64,000 nucleotides of DNA, from NCBI GenBank assembly GCA_016706225.1, contig JADJKB010000021.1:434001-498000 (forward strand). Reading direction: 5' to 3'. The DNA is from Myxococcales bacterium (lineage in GTDB: Bacteria; Myxococcota_A; Polyangia; Polyangiales; Polyangiaceae). How positions within the stretch are numbered: position 1 is the first letter of the stretch; the number at the start of each line of letters is the position of its first letter. The translations under genes were made by a program, and so were the position numbers. The notes below the pieces were generated by a model. It ran no database searches, was not told the origin of the DNA, and saw only the letters and a program-made list of their open reading frames with translations. Shown here one piece after another: positions 51,957-61,233 of the stretch.

Positions 51957-52056
51957 ATGCAATGAATGCGAACCTCCTTCCGCAACGAGGAGGTTCAGAC
52001 TCTCGAATTTGCACCGGACCCGAAAGAACGGCCGCCCGACCTCCGGCTTCTCCGGC

Positions 52057-52374
52057 GACGAGCGCGAGCGGCTGGATGGTGAAACTGTCCTCACCATCAA
52101 TCTTGTCCTTGACCACGAAGTCCTCGAACGACAACGCGATTCCATGGTGCGCGCCGAGGACGCGACAAAGCGCCTCGTGGTTGCGCTTCTCTCGCTCGTT
52201 GTAGGGCGCCAGAAGATCGTCGTGGCTCGCGCAGAAGAGGGTGCCCGCGTGCCGAGCTTCCTCAATCAGCCGTTTGGCTTGCTCTGGCATCACCCGGCGA
52301 TGCACGAAGTTGCCCTCCGGGATGTTCTCCAGACCGACATGCCAGAACGAGACAGACAAGCTGGCGGACTTCAT
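52057..52374 (-). pseudogene. Truncated copy of the AbiE-unit hypothetical (copy 2)
   Basis: The first 106 residues are nearly the same as in the 49774-50256 protein (SASLSVSFWHVGLENIPEGN). After QPLALV a deletion of about 220 bases joins the frame to unrelated DNA, and the frame then runs through the att region. Confidence 0.8.
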
Positions 52375-52477
52375 CGAGCGCTCAGATGTTCGGGCGGCCG
52401 TTTCGAGAGCGCGCAAGGACGCTCCGTTCTCCATCCTAACCCAACGCGACCATCCCAGGTGTGCGACCGACTCTCGG

Positions 52478-52826
52478 CTACGGGCCCCACTTCCACACCG
52501 ACGGCGTCCAGGTCCGCCGCGCCGTACCGTCGAGCACGGGGGTCAGGAATGCCTCGAGAGCGCGTGTGAGGGCATGGACGTCTGCCCAAGGCAGCTCGTC
52601 CTCCGCGACCATTCGCGCATACGGAGCTTCCCACCCAGGAGGCGGCGCGGGAAGAGCGTCCGGAAGTGCATGCGTCTTGCGCGCGGTGAAGGTCTGTGCG
52701 CGCGAGGAACCGGTCGAAGACTAGAAGCTGACGCTTGCGTGCGAAGTCGTTCCCGCTGGACGACGTGGAGCGCAGGCGGGTCTCGACGGCTTGCTTGAAC
52801 GCGGCGGCGGTGGCGTAGCGGTTCAC
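52478..52826 (-). pseudogene. abiEii: AbiEii toxin remnant, larger deletion (copy 2)
   Basis: It keeps the first 42 residues (to VFDRFLAR) and the last about 75 (KTHALPDALPAPPPGW to WKWGP), in different frames. About 375 bases present in copy 1 are gone; the junction is near 52697. No nucleotidyltransferase motif is left. Confidence 0.85.
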
Positions 52827-53392
52827 GCGGCCCTCCGGCGTGCCTGAACCGCCTTCGCGCCGTCCCTGTCTATGAGCCCGCGTGCCCGCGCCTGTCGAAC
52901 TGCGGCATCGATGAGCTCGGGAGACACATGCGCGTCCACGCAGTCGAGCAGAGTCCGAAGCGCGTTCGTCACGGGGACCGCGCCAATCTCCATGCGCTCG
53001 TTCTTCGGAATGTCCTCGTGGTGAAGGAGGACGCCCTTCGGCACGCGGAAGCGACGCTTGGCCCAGACCGCGGGCAGCGTCAGGTTCACCTTTCGCGGGA
53101 GCGCATCCGAGAGGTTGAGGAGCATGAGCGCGGTCTCATGCGAGAAGACCCCCTCCCTCTCCGACCAGAGCCAGATTGCGGCAAGGTCCTCGTGCTCGCC
53201 CGCTGGAAAGTGAACGATTCGATAGACGCCACGCCGAACGCGGATAATCCGCCCGTTCTTCAGGTACTTGAGCAGGAGCTGCGGGGAGTACCCCGCCTCA
53301 GCCGCTTGCTTCGTGGTGAAGTGACCCTCCTGACCGACTGCGAACTCGAACAGGCGGTCCCAGCTCGGCGCAGGCTCAACATGAGCAGGCAC
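52823..53392 (-). CDS. abiEi: AbiEi antitoxin, copy 2
   Basis: A near twin of the 51079-51648 protein, with full length and an intact winged helix (GHFTTKQAAEAGYSPQLLLK). Substitutions are few and mostly conservative (for example ITRV to IIRV and ELIDAA for EFIEAA). GTG 53392 is the preferred start. The persistence of two sound antitoxins without a toxin suggests selection, perhaps against AbiE toxins of incoming elements, or simply recent duplication. Confidence 0.92.
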   Translation of the reverse strand: MPAHVEPAPSWDRLFEFAVGQEGHFTTKQAAEAGYSPQLLLKYLKNGRIIRVRRGVYRIVHFPAGEHEDLAAIWLWSEREGVFSHETALMLLNLSDALPRKVNLTLPAVWAKRRFRVPKGVLLHHEDIPKNERMEIGAVPVTNALRTLLDCVDAHVSPELIDAAVRQARARGLIDRDGAKAVQARRRAA

Positions 53393-53407
53393 GACACAGA
53401 ACGTAAC

Positions 53408-53460
53408 CGATAGTTTAGTTTTGCGCAAGTACGCTCCTAAACCAGTGGTTTAGTTTTGTG
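53408..53460 (-). promoter_or_regulatory. AbiE operator, copy 2
   Basis: The same palindrome CTAAACC-AGT-GGTTTAG is at 53437-53453, with the flanking GTTTAGTTTT repeats. It is conserved although the surrounding toxin gene has decayed. Confidence 0.75.
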
Positions 53461-53533
53461 CGGGCCCGCTCGGCGAGCCTTCACCTCGAGCTAGTCACGC
53501 AACTCGCGCCCCGACCGCACCGAGGGGAGCGGC

Positions 53534-54565
53534 ATGGATATCACAGGCACCTCGCGGCGCAGGGTCGAGGTCGATGCCGCGCCCCCTTCCTCTCCCATGC
53601 TCGGGCGCGCCGTCGCTGCGGGGCGACCCCTGGTGGGCAGGTCAGGCCCGCTCGCGCAGAAGGCGCCCTCACCGGAAGCGGTTCGCGCGCTCAGTCGGCC
53701 CAGCCCGGAAGCCCAGCTGCGCGCGCGCCTCGACCGCGTCATGGCCGAGATGCACAGCCCGTATCAGGTGGATGGCCGGGAGGTGAAGGTCGCGCCCCAC
53801 TTTCACTCACTGAAGGGCCTGACCGACGAGGTCATCGCCGCCGACGTCGTCAGGATCCGGAAGGCGGTCGGCCCGGAGAAGTTCAAGGAGATTGCGATGT
53901 CGGCAGCCCGTGCGACGAGCTCGCGGGGCGCCGCCGCCGACGTACGCAAGACGGTTCAGGCCATGCTCGATGCCGGCGTGCACCGCAGGTACGGGAAGGT
54001 GCCGCTGGAGCAGGCCATCCGCCGCATGATGTGGGACCACCGCATCGGTCTGGATTGCCGCGGCTACGTCGGGCACGCGTTCCTGCGCTCGCGCGGCGAC
54101 GGAGACAAGCCCGCTTCAGCCGAGCGCTACGGGCTCGATCCTTCCACGTTCCAGCAACCGAACAACGCGTTTCGTAAGGTGCGCATCCAGGACGCGCGCG
54201 CTGGCGACTGGGTTCACCTGAACCCCGACAAGGGCGGCCGCGATCACAACGTGATCGTGCGCTCGAACGCCACGCGGCAGCTCGAAGGCGCTCGACTGGA
54301 GGTCTCGGGTAAGCAGATCCCCCGCGCGTTCGTCGATGACGGGTGGCCTGCCGGCACGAAGCCCACGCTGCGAGTGATGGAAGTCGACTCTGCCTGGGGC
54401 GGCGGCGAGACGGGCGAGTCGGGCGGCGTGGAGCGCCGCGTCTGGGTCCAGAACGAAAAGAGCGGGCTCTGGGGGCACTGGAGCCCGAAGGGGGACTTTC
54501 GCGTCAGCGCGGGCCCGTACGATCATGAGCTCGACGCGGTGTATCGGCCGCGGAGGGAGCCATGA
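53534..54565 (+). CDS. NlpC/P60-like cysteine hydrolase
   Basis: A 343-residue protein. The first 65 residues are disordered and Pro/Ala-rich. The catalytic part shows IGLDCRGYVGHAF (nucleophile C175), AGDWVHLNP, and RDHNVIV (H238), the C-then-H order of the NlpC/P60 papain-like fold that cuts peptidoglycan peptides. No classical signal peptide is visible, so it may be a phage-tail-like or contractile-device enzyme, or leave the cell another way. It overlaps the downstream secreted gene by four bases (ATGA), which supports a cell-envelope role. Confidence 0.7.
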   Translation: MDITGTSRRRVEVDAAPPSSPMLGRAVAAGRPLVGRSGPLAQKAPSPEAVRALSRPSPEAQLRARLDRVMAEMHSPYQVDGREVKVAPHFHSLKGLTDEVIAADVVRIRKAVGPEKFKEIAMSAARATSSRGAAADVRKTVQAMLDAGVHRRYGKVPLEQAIRRMMWDHRIGLDCRGYVGHAFLRSRGDGDKPASAERYGLDPSTFQQPNNAFRKVRIQDARAGDWVHLNPDKGGRDHNVIVRSNATRQLEGARLEVSGKQIPRAFVDDGWPAGTKPTLRVMEVDSAWGGGETGESGGVERRVWVQNEKSGLWGHWSPKGDFRVSAGPYDHELDAVYRPRREP

Positions 54566-55731
54566 GCCGCCGCGCCTGGTCGTACGCACTGGCGCTCGCA
54601 ATCACCGGCGGCGGGCTGCCCTTCGCGTGCTGGAGCACCCGCCTGCACGAGCGCGCCGAGCCCGCGCCCGCGCCGGAGATCCGCGTCGAGCCCGTGCGCC
54701 CGGCCACCGTGAGCGCGCCTGAGGCAAGAGAGCTCGCACCCGGCGTGGTCAAGACCCGCTTGCTCGAAGAATCGGCTCTGGTCAACGACGCGGTGCCCTG
54801 GCAGGCGCCGACCGCGGAGCATCCCGGCGGCACGCTGGTGCTCGCGGCGCGCGAAGGGCTCATCGAGCTCGACATCGACAAGGGCAGCGTCGTTCGGCGA
54901 ACCGCGGCTCCGCAAGGGAAGGCCCTCTGCCGGCTGGCCGCGAGCCCCGTCGGCGTCGCGGTGACCTGGAGGGACCAAGAAGAGGCGAAGATCGCGTTCT
55001 ACGACGAGCGCCTCGAGCTCGGGTGGACTCACGTGCTCGCCCAGCAGGCGTCGGAGGTCAGCGTCGACGGGAGCCACGCAGTCGCGGTGTACGACACCTT
55101 CCCTCCGGGCTCAGGCTTCGAGCTCGTGCGCTTCGACATGTCCACCGGCCGGCGCGTGGCGGCGCGGCGTCATCCGGGCTCGATCACCACCTTCGACGAA
55201 TACCCGGCCCGGCTCCTGGTGCGAAACGAGCGCATCCACGTGCTCGTGACCCGACCTCGGATCGAGCTTCGCAGCTACTCCCTGGATCTCTCCTTGGCGG
55301 GTGTCGTGCACTTGCCCTTCCCGCCGCACCAGGAAGGCGACTTCCCGCCGTTCGGCACCCTCGACGCGGCGGGCGAACAGCTCCTGTTGAGCGTCCGCGG
55401 CAAGGTCTTCTCGATCGACCCGAAGACGCGTGGCGTGCGGAGCCTGCCGGCGCTGCCCACGGACTTCACCAACGAGAATCACCTGGACGTGGATCCGTCC
55501 GGGCGCGTGCTCGTCGACTCGGGCAGCCTGGCCGAGCGCGTCGGCGGTCCGTTCGTGAAGGTCGTGACGCTCCGAACTGAGATGTGGAAGCTCAGCGCCG
55601 GGGAAGAGCCCATGTACCGCGACACACCCGTGGCCGGTTTCTTCTGGGGTGGCCAGGCGCTGATCGTGACGGTGCACCCCGACGTCAGCTTGATCCGCAT
55701 CGACCCCGCACGCGCGCTAGCTGCACACTGA
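54562..55731 (+). CDS. Exported beta-propeller-like hypothetical protein
   Basis: A 389-residue protein with an N-terminal hydrophobic segment (AWSYALALAITGGGLPFACWS) and a cysteine that may be lipidated. Then a Pro/Ala linker and a series of repeating beta hairpins (GTLVLAAREGLIELDID, VGVAVTWRDQEEAKIAFYDE, LLVRNERIHVLVTRPRIELR, FFWGGQALIVTVHPDVSLI), as in PQQ/WD-type propellers. It is coupled to the NlpC/P60-like gene and likely works with it at the envelope. Confidence 0.6.
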   Translation: MSRRAWSYALALAITGGGLPFACWSTRLHERAEPAPAPEIRVEPVRPATVSAPEARELAPGVVKTRLLEESALVNDAVPWQAPTAEHPGGTLVLAAREGLIELDIDKGSVVRRTAAPQGKALCRLAASPVGVAVTWRDQEEAKIAFYDERLELGWTHVLAQQASEVSVDGSHAVAVYDTFPPGSGFELVRFDMSTGRRVAARRHPGSITTFDEYPARLLVRNERIHVLVTRPRIELRSYSLDLSLAGVVHLPFPPHQEGDFPPFGTLDAAGEQLLLSVRGKVFSIDPKTRGVRSLPALPTDFTNENHLDVDPSGRVLVDSGSLAERVGGPFVKVVTLRTEMWKLSAGEEPMYRDTPVAGFFWGGQALIVTVHPDVSLIRIDPARALAAH

Positions 55732-55787
55732 CGCGCAGGCCCCGGTCGACGTTGCCCGGGTCATGGGGCTGGCGTAGACCTTGTGAG

Positions 55788-57284
55788 ATGCGCTCGTTGG
55801 CGAAGTCTCTTCTTGGCACGCTCTTGCTCTTCACCGCGCTGGCTGCCGGTTGTTCCAGCGACGGCGACTCGGACGCGAGGAGCGGCGGTGGGAGCGCGGG
55901 CAGCGGCGGGACTGCCGGGACCGGCGGCGGCGCCGCCGGGACGGGTGGCCCGGCCGGAGCGGCCGGCGACGCCGCGAGCGGGGGAAGCGCGGGAGCAGCG
56001 AGCCTCTCGGCCGCGCTCGAGGCCCAGGGCTTCGAGGTTCGTGCTGGCAAGTTCGATCTGCTCGATCTGAGCGACTGCTGCGACGTGGGCAAGACCTGCT
56101 CGGGCAACAACCCCACCAGTCCCTACGGTGCGTTCTTCGTGCCTCGCGCCCCGGGCCAGACGGTCGCCAACCCGAACGAAGAGCCAGGCGGGCTCGCCTC
56201 GTCGTTCCGGCTGCGCGCGGATGAGGCACTCGTGTACGTCGGAACGACGCCGCCGAAAGCGAAGTACTTCGGCTTCACCCCGTATCTCATCGACCGAGAA
56301 GGCGCCCTGGGCGTGCGCAAGCCGGTGTTCGCGAGCCTCTCGGAGACGCTCAACAACTTGGTGATCCAGGTGGGCGGGAAGGCCGAACCGTTCGATGCCG
56401 AGGTCGCCATCATCGCGACCGCCGATCAGACGACGGAGACCCAGGTCAAAGTAGCCCTGACGACCGCCGGGATCCCCGCGACCGTGGTCAACACCCTCAC
56501 CTTCGACTCGAAACTGGTCAAGCTGGGCATCGCCGACGCGGACGACACCGTCGGCGTGCTGTCGCGCGTCGCGATCTTCGACGACGCCGCGAAGGGCAAG
56601 GCCTACCTCGACGCCATTCCGGGCGTGCTCCTGCGCGTGACGCCCAAGAGCCCGACCACGCCGAACCCGCTGCCCTCGCCGCCGAGCCGCGCGAAGAACA
56701 TGACCGACACCGAGACCAGCTTGACCAGCGCGCTCGACGCGCTCGAAGCCGCGGTCATCGCCCAGAATCCCGGCTGGACGGGCAAGTCGATGATCGTCAC
56801 CAAGGGGACTCCAGATCCGCTGGCGTGCATCCAGGGTCAGACCTTCTGCGCGGGCGACAACCGCGACACCAACTACCCGTCCACCATCCCCCAACCCCTG
56901 TTCGCGTCACCGGACGACTTCTTCATCGTGATTGGCGTCGATCACACGCTCACGGGGAAGACCTCGTACGCGAACTTCAGCGTCTACGCCATCGAGCACC
57001 TGGTCGGCGTCGCTTCGGTGAGCAACGTGCAGTACGCCGGGAGCGCGACGGCGCTTCTGCCCGGGGATCCCGGCGCGGCGAAGCTGTACGCGTGGAAGGT
57101 GGCTCGCACGTGCGGGAGTGATCCGCACTGCCTCGCGATCCCCGATGCCGCCTGTCCGACCGGTGTCGGGGCGGGGAAGTCCGGCACCATCACCTTCCGC
57201 ACCTACCTCGAGCCGAAGACGCAGACGGCGCCCGACATCAGCACCCTGGCGCTCGATCGCGTGATCAAGTTCACCAAGCCCTGA
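55788..57284 (+). CDS. Large lipoprotein with Gly/Ala/Ser-rich linker
   Basis: A 498-residue lipoprotein from ATG 55788. The signal peptide MRSLAKSLLGTLLLFTALAA ends in AAGC (C22). A linker of Gly, Ala, Ser and Thr follows (GGSAGSGGTAGTGGGAAGTG), a trademark of many Polyangiales surface proteins. The mature domain (about residues 95-498) contains CCDVGKTC and several cysteine pairs, probably disulfides, and is otherwise unrecognised. It should sit on the outer membrane. The composition matches the host more than the island. Confidence 0.8.
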   Translation: MRSLAKSLLGTLLLFTALAAGCSSDGDSDARSGGGSAGSGGTAGTGGGAAGTGGPAGAAGDAASGGSAGAASLSAALEAQGFEVRAGKFDLLDLSDCCDVGKTCSGNNPTSPYGAFFVPRAPGQTVANPNEEPGGLASSFRLRADEALVYVGTTPPKAKYFGFTPYLIDREGALGVRKPVFASLSETLNNLVIQVGGKAEPFDAEVAIIATADQTTETQVKVALTTAGIPATVVNTLTFDSKLVKLGIADADDTVGVLSRVAIFDDAAKGKAYLDAIPGVLLRVTPKSPTTPNPLPSPPSRAKNMTDTETSLTSALDALEAAVIAQNPGWTGKSMIVTKGTPDPLACIQGQTFCAGDNRDTNYPSTIPQPLFASPDDFFIVIGVDHTLTGKTSYANFSVYAIEHLVGVASVSNVQYAGSATALLPGDPGAAKLYAWKVARTCGSDPHCLAIPDAACPTGVGAGKSGTITFRTYLEPKTQTAPDISTLALDRVIKFTKP

Positions 57285-57489
57285 AGGGTCGCCGCGGCGG
57301 GAGCTCACTCACTCGTAGGGCACGTGAGCCATCAGGCCACGTGTCGGCAGTCGCCCCTCGGCTCCGCAAGGCAAGAGCACTCGCCCCGGCGCTGCGATCG
57401 CGCCGGTGCATTCGCAAGCTTGTCCAAGCGGCTGGGGGGCGAGCGCGTGGCACATCCACCGGCACCCGCCTTCTCGGTCCCGCCTTGGA

Positions 57490-58170
57490 TCAACCACCGC
57501 CTCGAAACACGCCGAGACGCGGACGCCGGGTTCCGGCACTCCGGCGCTCGCGGTTCGAAACGATGTCTCCGGGCCGAAAGACCCGCGCGCCGAACCGCAC
57601 GAGCTTGCACACGACGCCGAGGGCGCCGCGCAGGTCGTCGGACTCGAGCGGCGCCACTTCCCCACCGCAGGCCCTCAGCATCGCGTCGCTTGGCCAGGCC
57701 GCGCGGGATGACCGCTCACCCGTTTCTGGATCGCACCATCCGCCGCCCTCGACCAATTCCGGCGGCAGCGCGACGACTCGCTCCGCCGTAGCGCTGCCGC
57801 GGTCGTATCCCTCGGCTATCTCGTGGAAAGCACGAGCGGCGCGGGCGGAGGGCGCCACAACGAACCAGTCCTCGTCGCCATCGGGCGTGGTGCACCAGTA
57901 GAGGGCGTAGCACTTCGTCCGGTTCCCCGTGATGTCCCTCGTCATGGCACTCCAGGCATCGGGCACAAGACTGACGGAGTTGCGCGCGCTCGCAAGGAGC
58001 TCGTCTCTGCTCTCGCCTTTCGGAACCACCCGCGGTGGAACAGCGAGCGGCGCTCTCGAACCACTCGTCGAGGTCGACCCCGACGCTACGACGCGTGACC
58101 CCGGGCGAGCGCAGCCGGAGCTGAGGGCGCACATAACGACCACGAGAGCGAGCGGGCGCCGGGCACACAT
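57490..58170 (-). CDS. Lipoprotein, unknown function
   Basis: A 226-residue lipoprotein. The signal peptide ends in ALSSGC (C20). The mature part contains TKCYALYWCTTPDGDEDWFVV, with cysteines likely in disulfides, then a helix and a strand-rich end. No family is recognised. It lies upstream of nothing on its strand for 24 bases before the helicase tail. Confidence 0.6.
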   Translation of the reverse strand: MCARRPLALVVVMCALSSGCARPGSRVVASGSTSTSGSRAPLAVPPRVVPKGESRDELLASARNSVSLVPDAWSAMTRDITGNRTKCYALYWCTTPDGDEDWFVVAPSARAARAFHEIAEGYDRGSATAERVVALPPELVEGGGWCDPETGERSSRAAWPSDAMLRACGGEVAPLESDDLRGALGVVCKLVRFGARVFRPGDIVSNRERRSAGTRRPRLGVFRGGG

Positions 58171-58193
58171 AGAAGAAGCAGAAGTACTGAGTC

Positions 58194-61151
58194 CTAGGTC
58201 GCTTCGAGCAACCAGACCGTGCGGCCTTGCTCCACGGACGGCGTCAGCCGAACGGTCCGGCCGAGCGCCTGCTCGACCGTCGCAGCAGCCACGACTTCCA
58301 ACAAGAACTGCGTCGCCTCGTTCGTGCCGTCCTCCTTACGCGCTATGACGTTGATGTACTTCGCCATCACTTTGCCGAAATAGGTCGCGCCCTGGGCCCG
58401 GAGAGGGATCCAGGTCTCCGCCGGCGGCAGTCGCGCACGCTGTTTGGCGACGTTCAGCGTGAGGCCCCGCCCCTGCTTGATGACCGACCCCACGACCTCC
58501 GCTCCGCTCGTGGGCCGATGGCGAAGGAAGTCATAGAGGCGCGCTTCAGTGCGCTCGGCGACCGCGGCAAGGACCAGAGTAGCCTCGACGCCCGCCGGAA
58601 TAAGGAGCTCGAACACGCCATCCTCCAACCCAAAAGACTGCGGGTGGCTCTTGCTCAGATGGTGCGCTGGGTTCTCGCGAAGGTTGTTCGCGAGACCGGT
58701 GTCGCTGGCCCAAGCCGGCTGCGAGATGTGCGCGATTGCCGCCGGGTGGCGAACCTCCACGAACCGGCGAAGCGACCCCGCGAGCTCCGCCATGGTCACC
58801 CGCGTGACACCGCGGTCCGCCATCGCGCCCAAGAGGACCATCTTGTGCGGTCCGCTCATGGCCGTGGTCTCCACATCCAAGAGCAGCGCAGAGACGCGCG
58901 AATCGGCCTTCAGCGCCCGGTCGTCCGCGCTGAGCGCGCCCCGCTGGCCGAGGTAGTCCAGCCAGCTGCCGTAGAGTCGGACGAGGGTCGTCGGAGAGAG
59001 CCCGCAGCGACTCGCGACGTCAAGCAGTGAAGGACGCGCTACATCAAGCTCGTCTCGCGCCAGGTCGAAGGCTTCATCCACTCGCGCTCTCGTTCCACGA
59101 GTCGCCACATGAACCGCGCGCACAGCGTCGAGCGCTTCGGGTGCGACGTAGATCACCCGGCCGTCGCTGTAGGAACGCCTCAGGGCGGTGCCAGACACAG
59201 CGCTCGCTACGTCGTCGAGCGACATACCGAGCAGGTCAAAGTGCACCCGTGCACGTTTGTGGTTTCCCACAAAGTCGATGACGGTCAGCGTCGATTTCCC
59301 CACTTCGGGGCAGAGACGGAGGCCACGCCCAATCTGCTGCAAGTAGACGGTGGCCGAGTCGGTGGGCCGCAACAACACCACGCGGTCCACGGCCGGGATG
59401 TCCACACCCTCGTTGAAGACGTCGACGCTGACGATGGCGTCGAGGTCACCTCTCGACAGCGCATCGACCGACCAGGCACGGTCGTCGCTTCCGGGGCCAC
59501 TGTGCACCAACGCCACCCGCAAGCCGGCCTGTCGAAGACTCTCCGCTGTCTGCGCCGCGTGCCCGATGCCGACGCAGAACACGAGGCTACGCGAACCGGG
59601 AAAGTCGGCCGAGGTCAGCGCCGCGGTCACGCGCTCGAGCCGCTCGCGGTCGACCAGCGCCGATTCGAGCTCGTTCTGGGCGTACCCACTCGTCCCACCA
59701 ACCCAGCGCAGCTTCGAGTAATCCACTGGATCCGGGAGTCCGTAGTAGTGGAATGGCACGAGCCACTGGTTGGCGATGGCATCCAACATGCCAGCCTCGT
59801 ACGCCACCACGTTGTCGAACAGCTCGTAGATGTTGCCGCCGTCGAGCCGTTCCGGTGTCGCAGTGAGACCGAGGACAAACGTCGGCGACACCCGCCCGAG
59901 GACGTCCCGATAGGTCTGCGCTGAAGCGTGGTGCGCCTCGTCGATCACCACGTAGTCGAAGTGCGTGAGCTCTGCGGCCCCCACGGCGTCCAGGCTGAAC
60001 ACCGAGGCAAAGACATGGCGCGCGTCGATGGCTTTTTCGTATTGGTTGAAGAGCCCACACGTTCCGTCCGCTCGGAAGCGCTCGAAGGTCCGCCGGGCTT
60101 GCAGCAGGATTTCCTGCCGGTGCGCGACGAACAGCACCCGACCGCTCGGCGCCACGACGAGTGAGTCGAGCGCCGCGAGCACCGTCTTCCCGAGACCCGT
60201 TGCCGCGACCACGAGGGCGCGTTGGTGACCGGCACGGCGCACTTCGACGAGGGCCTCGAGCGCCTTCACCTGCGCTGCGTTGGCGCTCTCGCTGGTCCGG
60301 GGAAGGTCCAGCTCGATGATATCGTCCGGGGGCAGCACCCGGCGGCGACGACTCGCGTCATACTCCGAGATCAGCTGGTCCGTGAGCGGCTCGCCGCGCG
60401 TCGTCAGGAGCATGTCCACGCGAGCCCTGCCGAGTGCCACCAGCGCAGGCGCCGTGGACTCGTCGATGCCGAGTGTCCACTCGACGGCCTCGCTCCCGGT
60501 CAGCGCGGAGTAGGAGAGGTTCGCCGAACCAACGAACAGGTGCTCGCGACCCGCGTCGTCCAGCACCCGATAGACCTTGGGATGAAAATGTTCGTATCGG
60601 TCGGGTACGAAGCGGATCGATGCCGAAGCTCCAGTCCCCAGCAGCTCTTTGAGCTGACGCAGCGCGTCCGGATGCGTTCCGTCCAAGTACGCACCGAGCA
60701 GGATCCGAACCCGGGCGCCTCGGTGCACCAGGCGCTCGAGGAGCTGCCGCAGGAGACTGACCCCAGCGGGCTGCGCGTACGCAACGACAATGTCGAGCTC
60801 ACGGGCGTTCCACGCCACCGCGCGCAGCCCGTCGAAGAGCGACGGCGTCTCGCTCGAGAACAGGCGCGCGCCAGCCGCGGGATCCGCGTCGCCTTGGCGG
60901 ATCGCCCAGCCCGCTCGCAGGGACGGAGTCAGGCCCGACGCAGCTGGGGCCGCATCCAAGCCGGTCACGAGAGCGCGGAGCTTCGCCGCCAACCGCGATG
61001 CGTTCTGGCCATCACCGCGCCGTAGCGCGCTCGCCAGCTCACCAGCGACCCGGTGCGCTGCCTGCGCCAACACCACTTGATAGACGTCCGGAGGAAGGGT
61101 CTCTGCTCCTTCCTCCGGGCTTTCGCCTTCCCACATCGGGAGCAGCGGCAT
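58194..61151 (-). CDS. PLD-domain plus superfamily 2 helicase protein
   Basis: About 985 residues from ATG 61151 (a longer frame to 61235 would overlap the divergent gene). The N-terminal phospholipase-D-type nuclease domain has HFHPKVYRV and LFVGSANLSYSAL, one HKD-like half site. The helicase part has Walker A ATGLGKT, DEAHH, GLTATPERLDG, and QQIGRGLRL. The C-terminal region (about 300 residues) is unrecognised. Such fusions cut and unwind DNA and are often found among defence genes. It is divergent from a second protein of the same build. Confidence 0.88.
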   Translation of the reverse strand: MPLLPMWEGESPEEGAETLPPDVYQVVLAQAAHRVAGELASALRRGDGQNASRLAAKLRALVTGLDAAPAASGLTPSLRAGWAIRQGDADPAAGARLFSSETPSLFDGLRAVAWNARELDIVVAYAQPAGVSLLRQLLERLVHRGARVRILLGAYLDGTHPDALRQLKELLGTGASASIRFVPDRYEHFHPKVYRVLDDAGREHLFVGSANLSYSALTGSEAVEWTLGIDESTAPALVALGRARVDMLLTTRGEPLTDQLISEYDASRRRRVLPPDDIIELDLPRTSESANAAQVKALEALVEVRRAGHQRALVVAATGLGKTVLAALDSLVVAPSGRVLFVAHRQEILLQARRTFERFRADGTCGLFNQYEKAIDARHVFASVFSLDAVGAAELTHFDYVVIDEAHHASAQTYRDVLGRVSPTFVLGLTATPERLDGGNIYELFDNVVAYEAGMLDAIANQWLVPFHYYGLPDPVDYSKLRWVGGTSGYAQNELESALVDRERLERVTAALTSADFPGSRSLVFCVGIGHAAQTAESLRQAGLRVALVHSGPGSDDRAWSVDALSRGDLDAIVSVDVFNEGVDIPAVDRVVLLRPTDSATVYLQQIGRGLRLCPEVGKSTLTVIDFVGNHKRARVHFDLLGMSLDDVASAVSGTALRRSYSDGRVIYVAPEALDAVRAVHVATRGTRARVDEAFDLARDELDVARPSLLDVASRCGLSPTTLVRLYGSWLDYLGQRGALSADDRALKADSRVSALLLDVETTAMSGPHKMVLLGAMADRGVTRVTMAELAGSLRRFVEVRHPAAIAHISQPAWASDTGLANNLRENPAHHLSKSHPQSFGLEDGVFELLIPAGVEATLVLAAVAERTEARLYDFLRHRPTSGAEVVGSVIKQGRGLTLNVAKQRARLPPAETWIPLRAQGATYFGKVMAKYINVIARKEDGTNEATQFLLEVVAAATVEQALGRTVRLTPSVEQGRTVWLLEAT

Positions 61152-61233
61152 GTCGCGCCCGAGGCTACCACGGCGCAGTCCCGACTCGCTCGTCCTCCCC
61201 CGGGGCGCCTCGAGTATGCTGCCCATCACTCCC

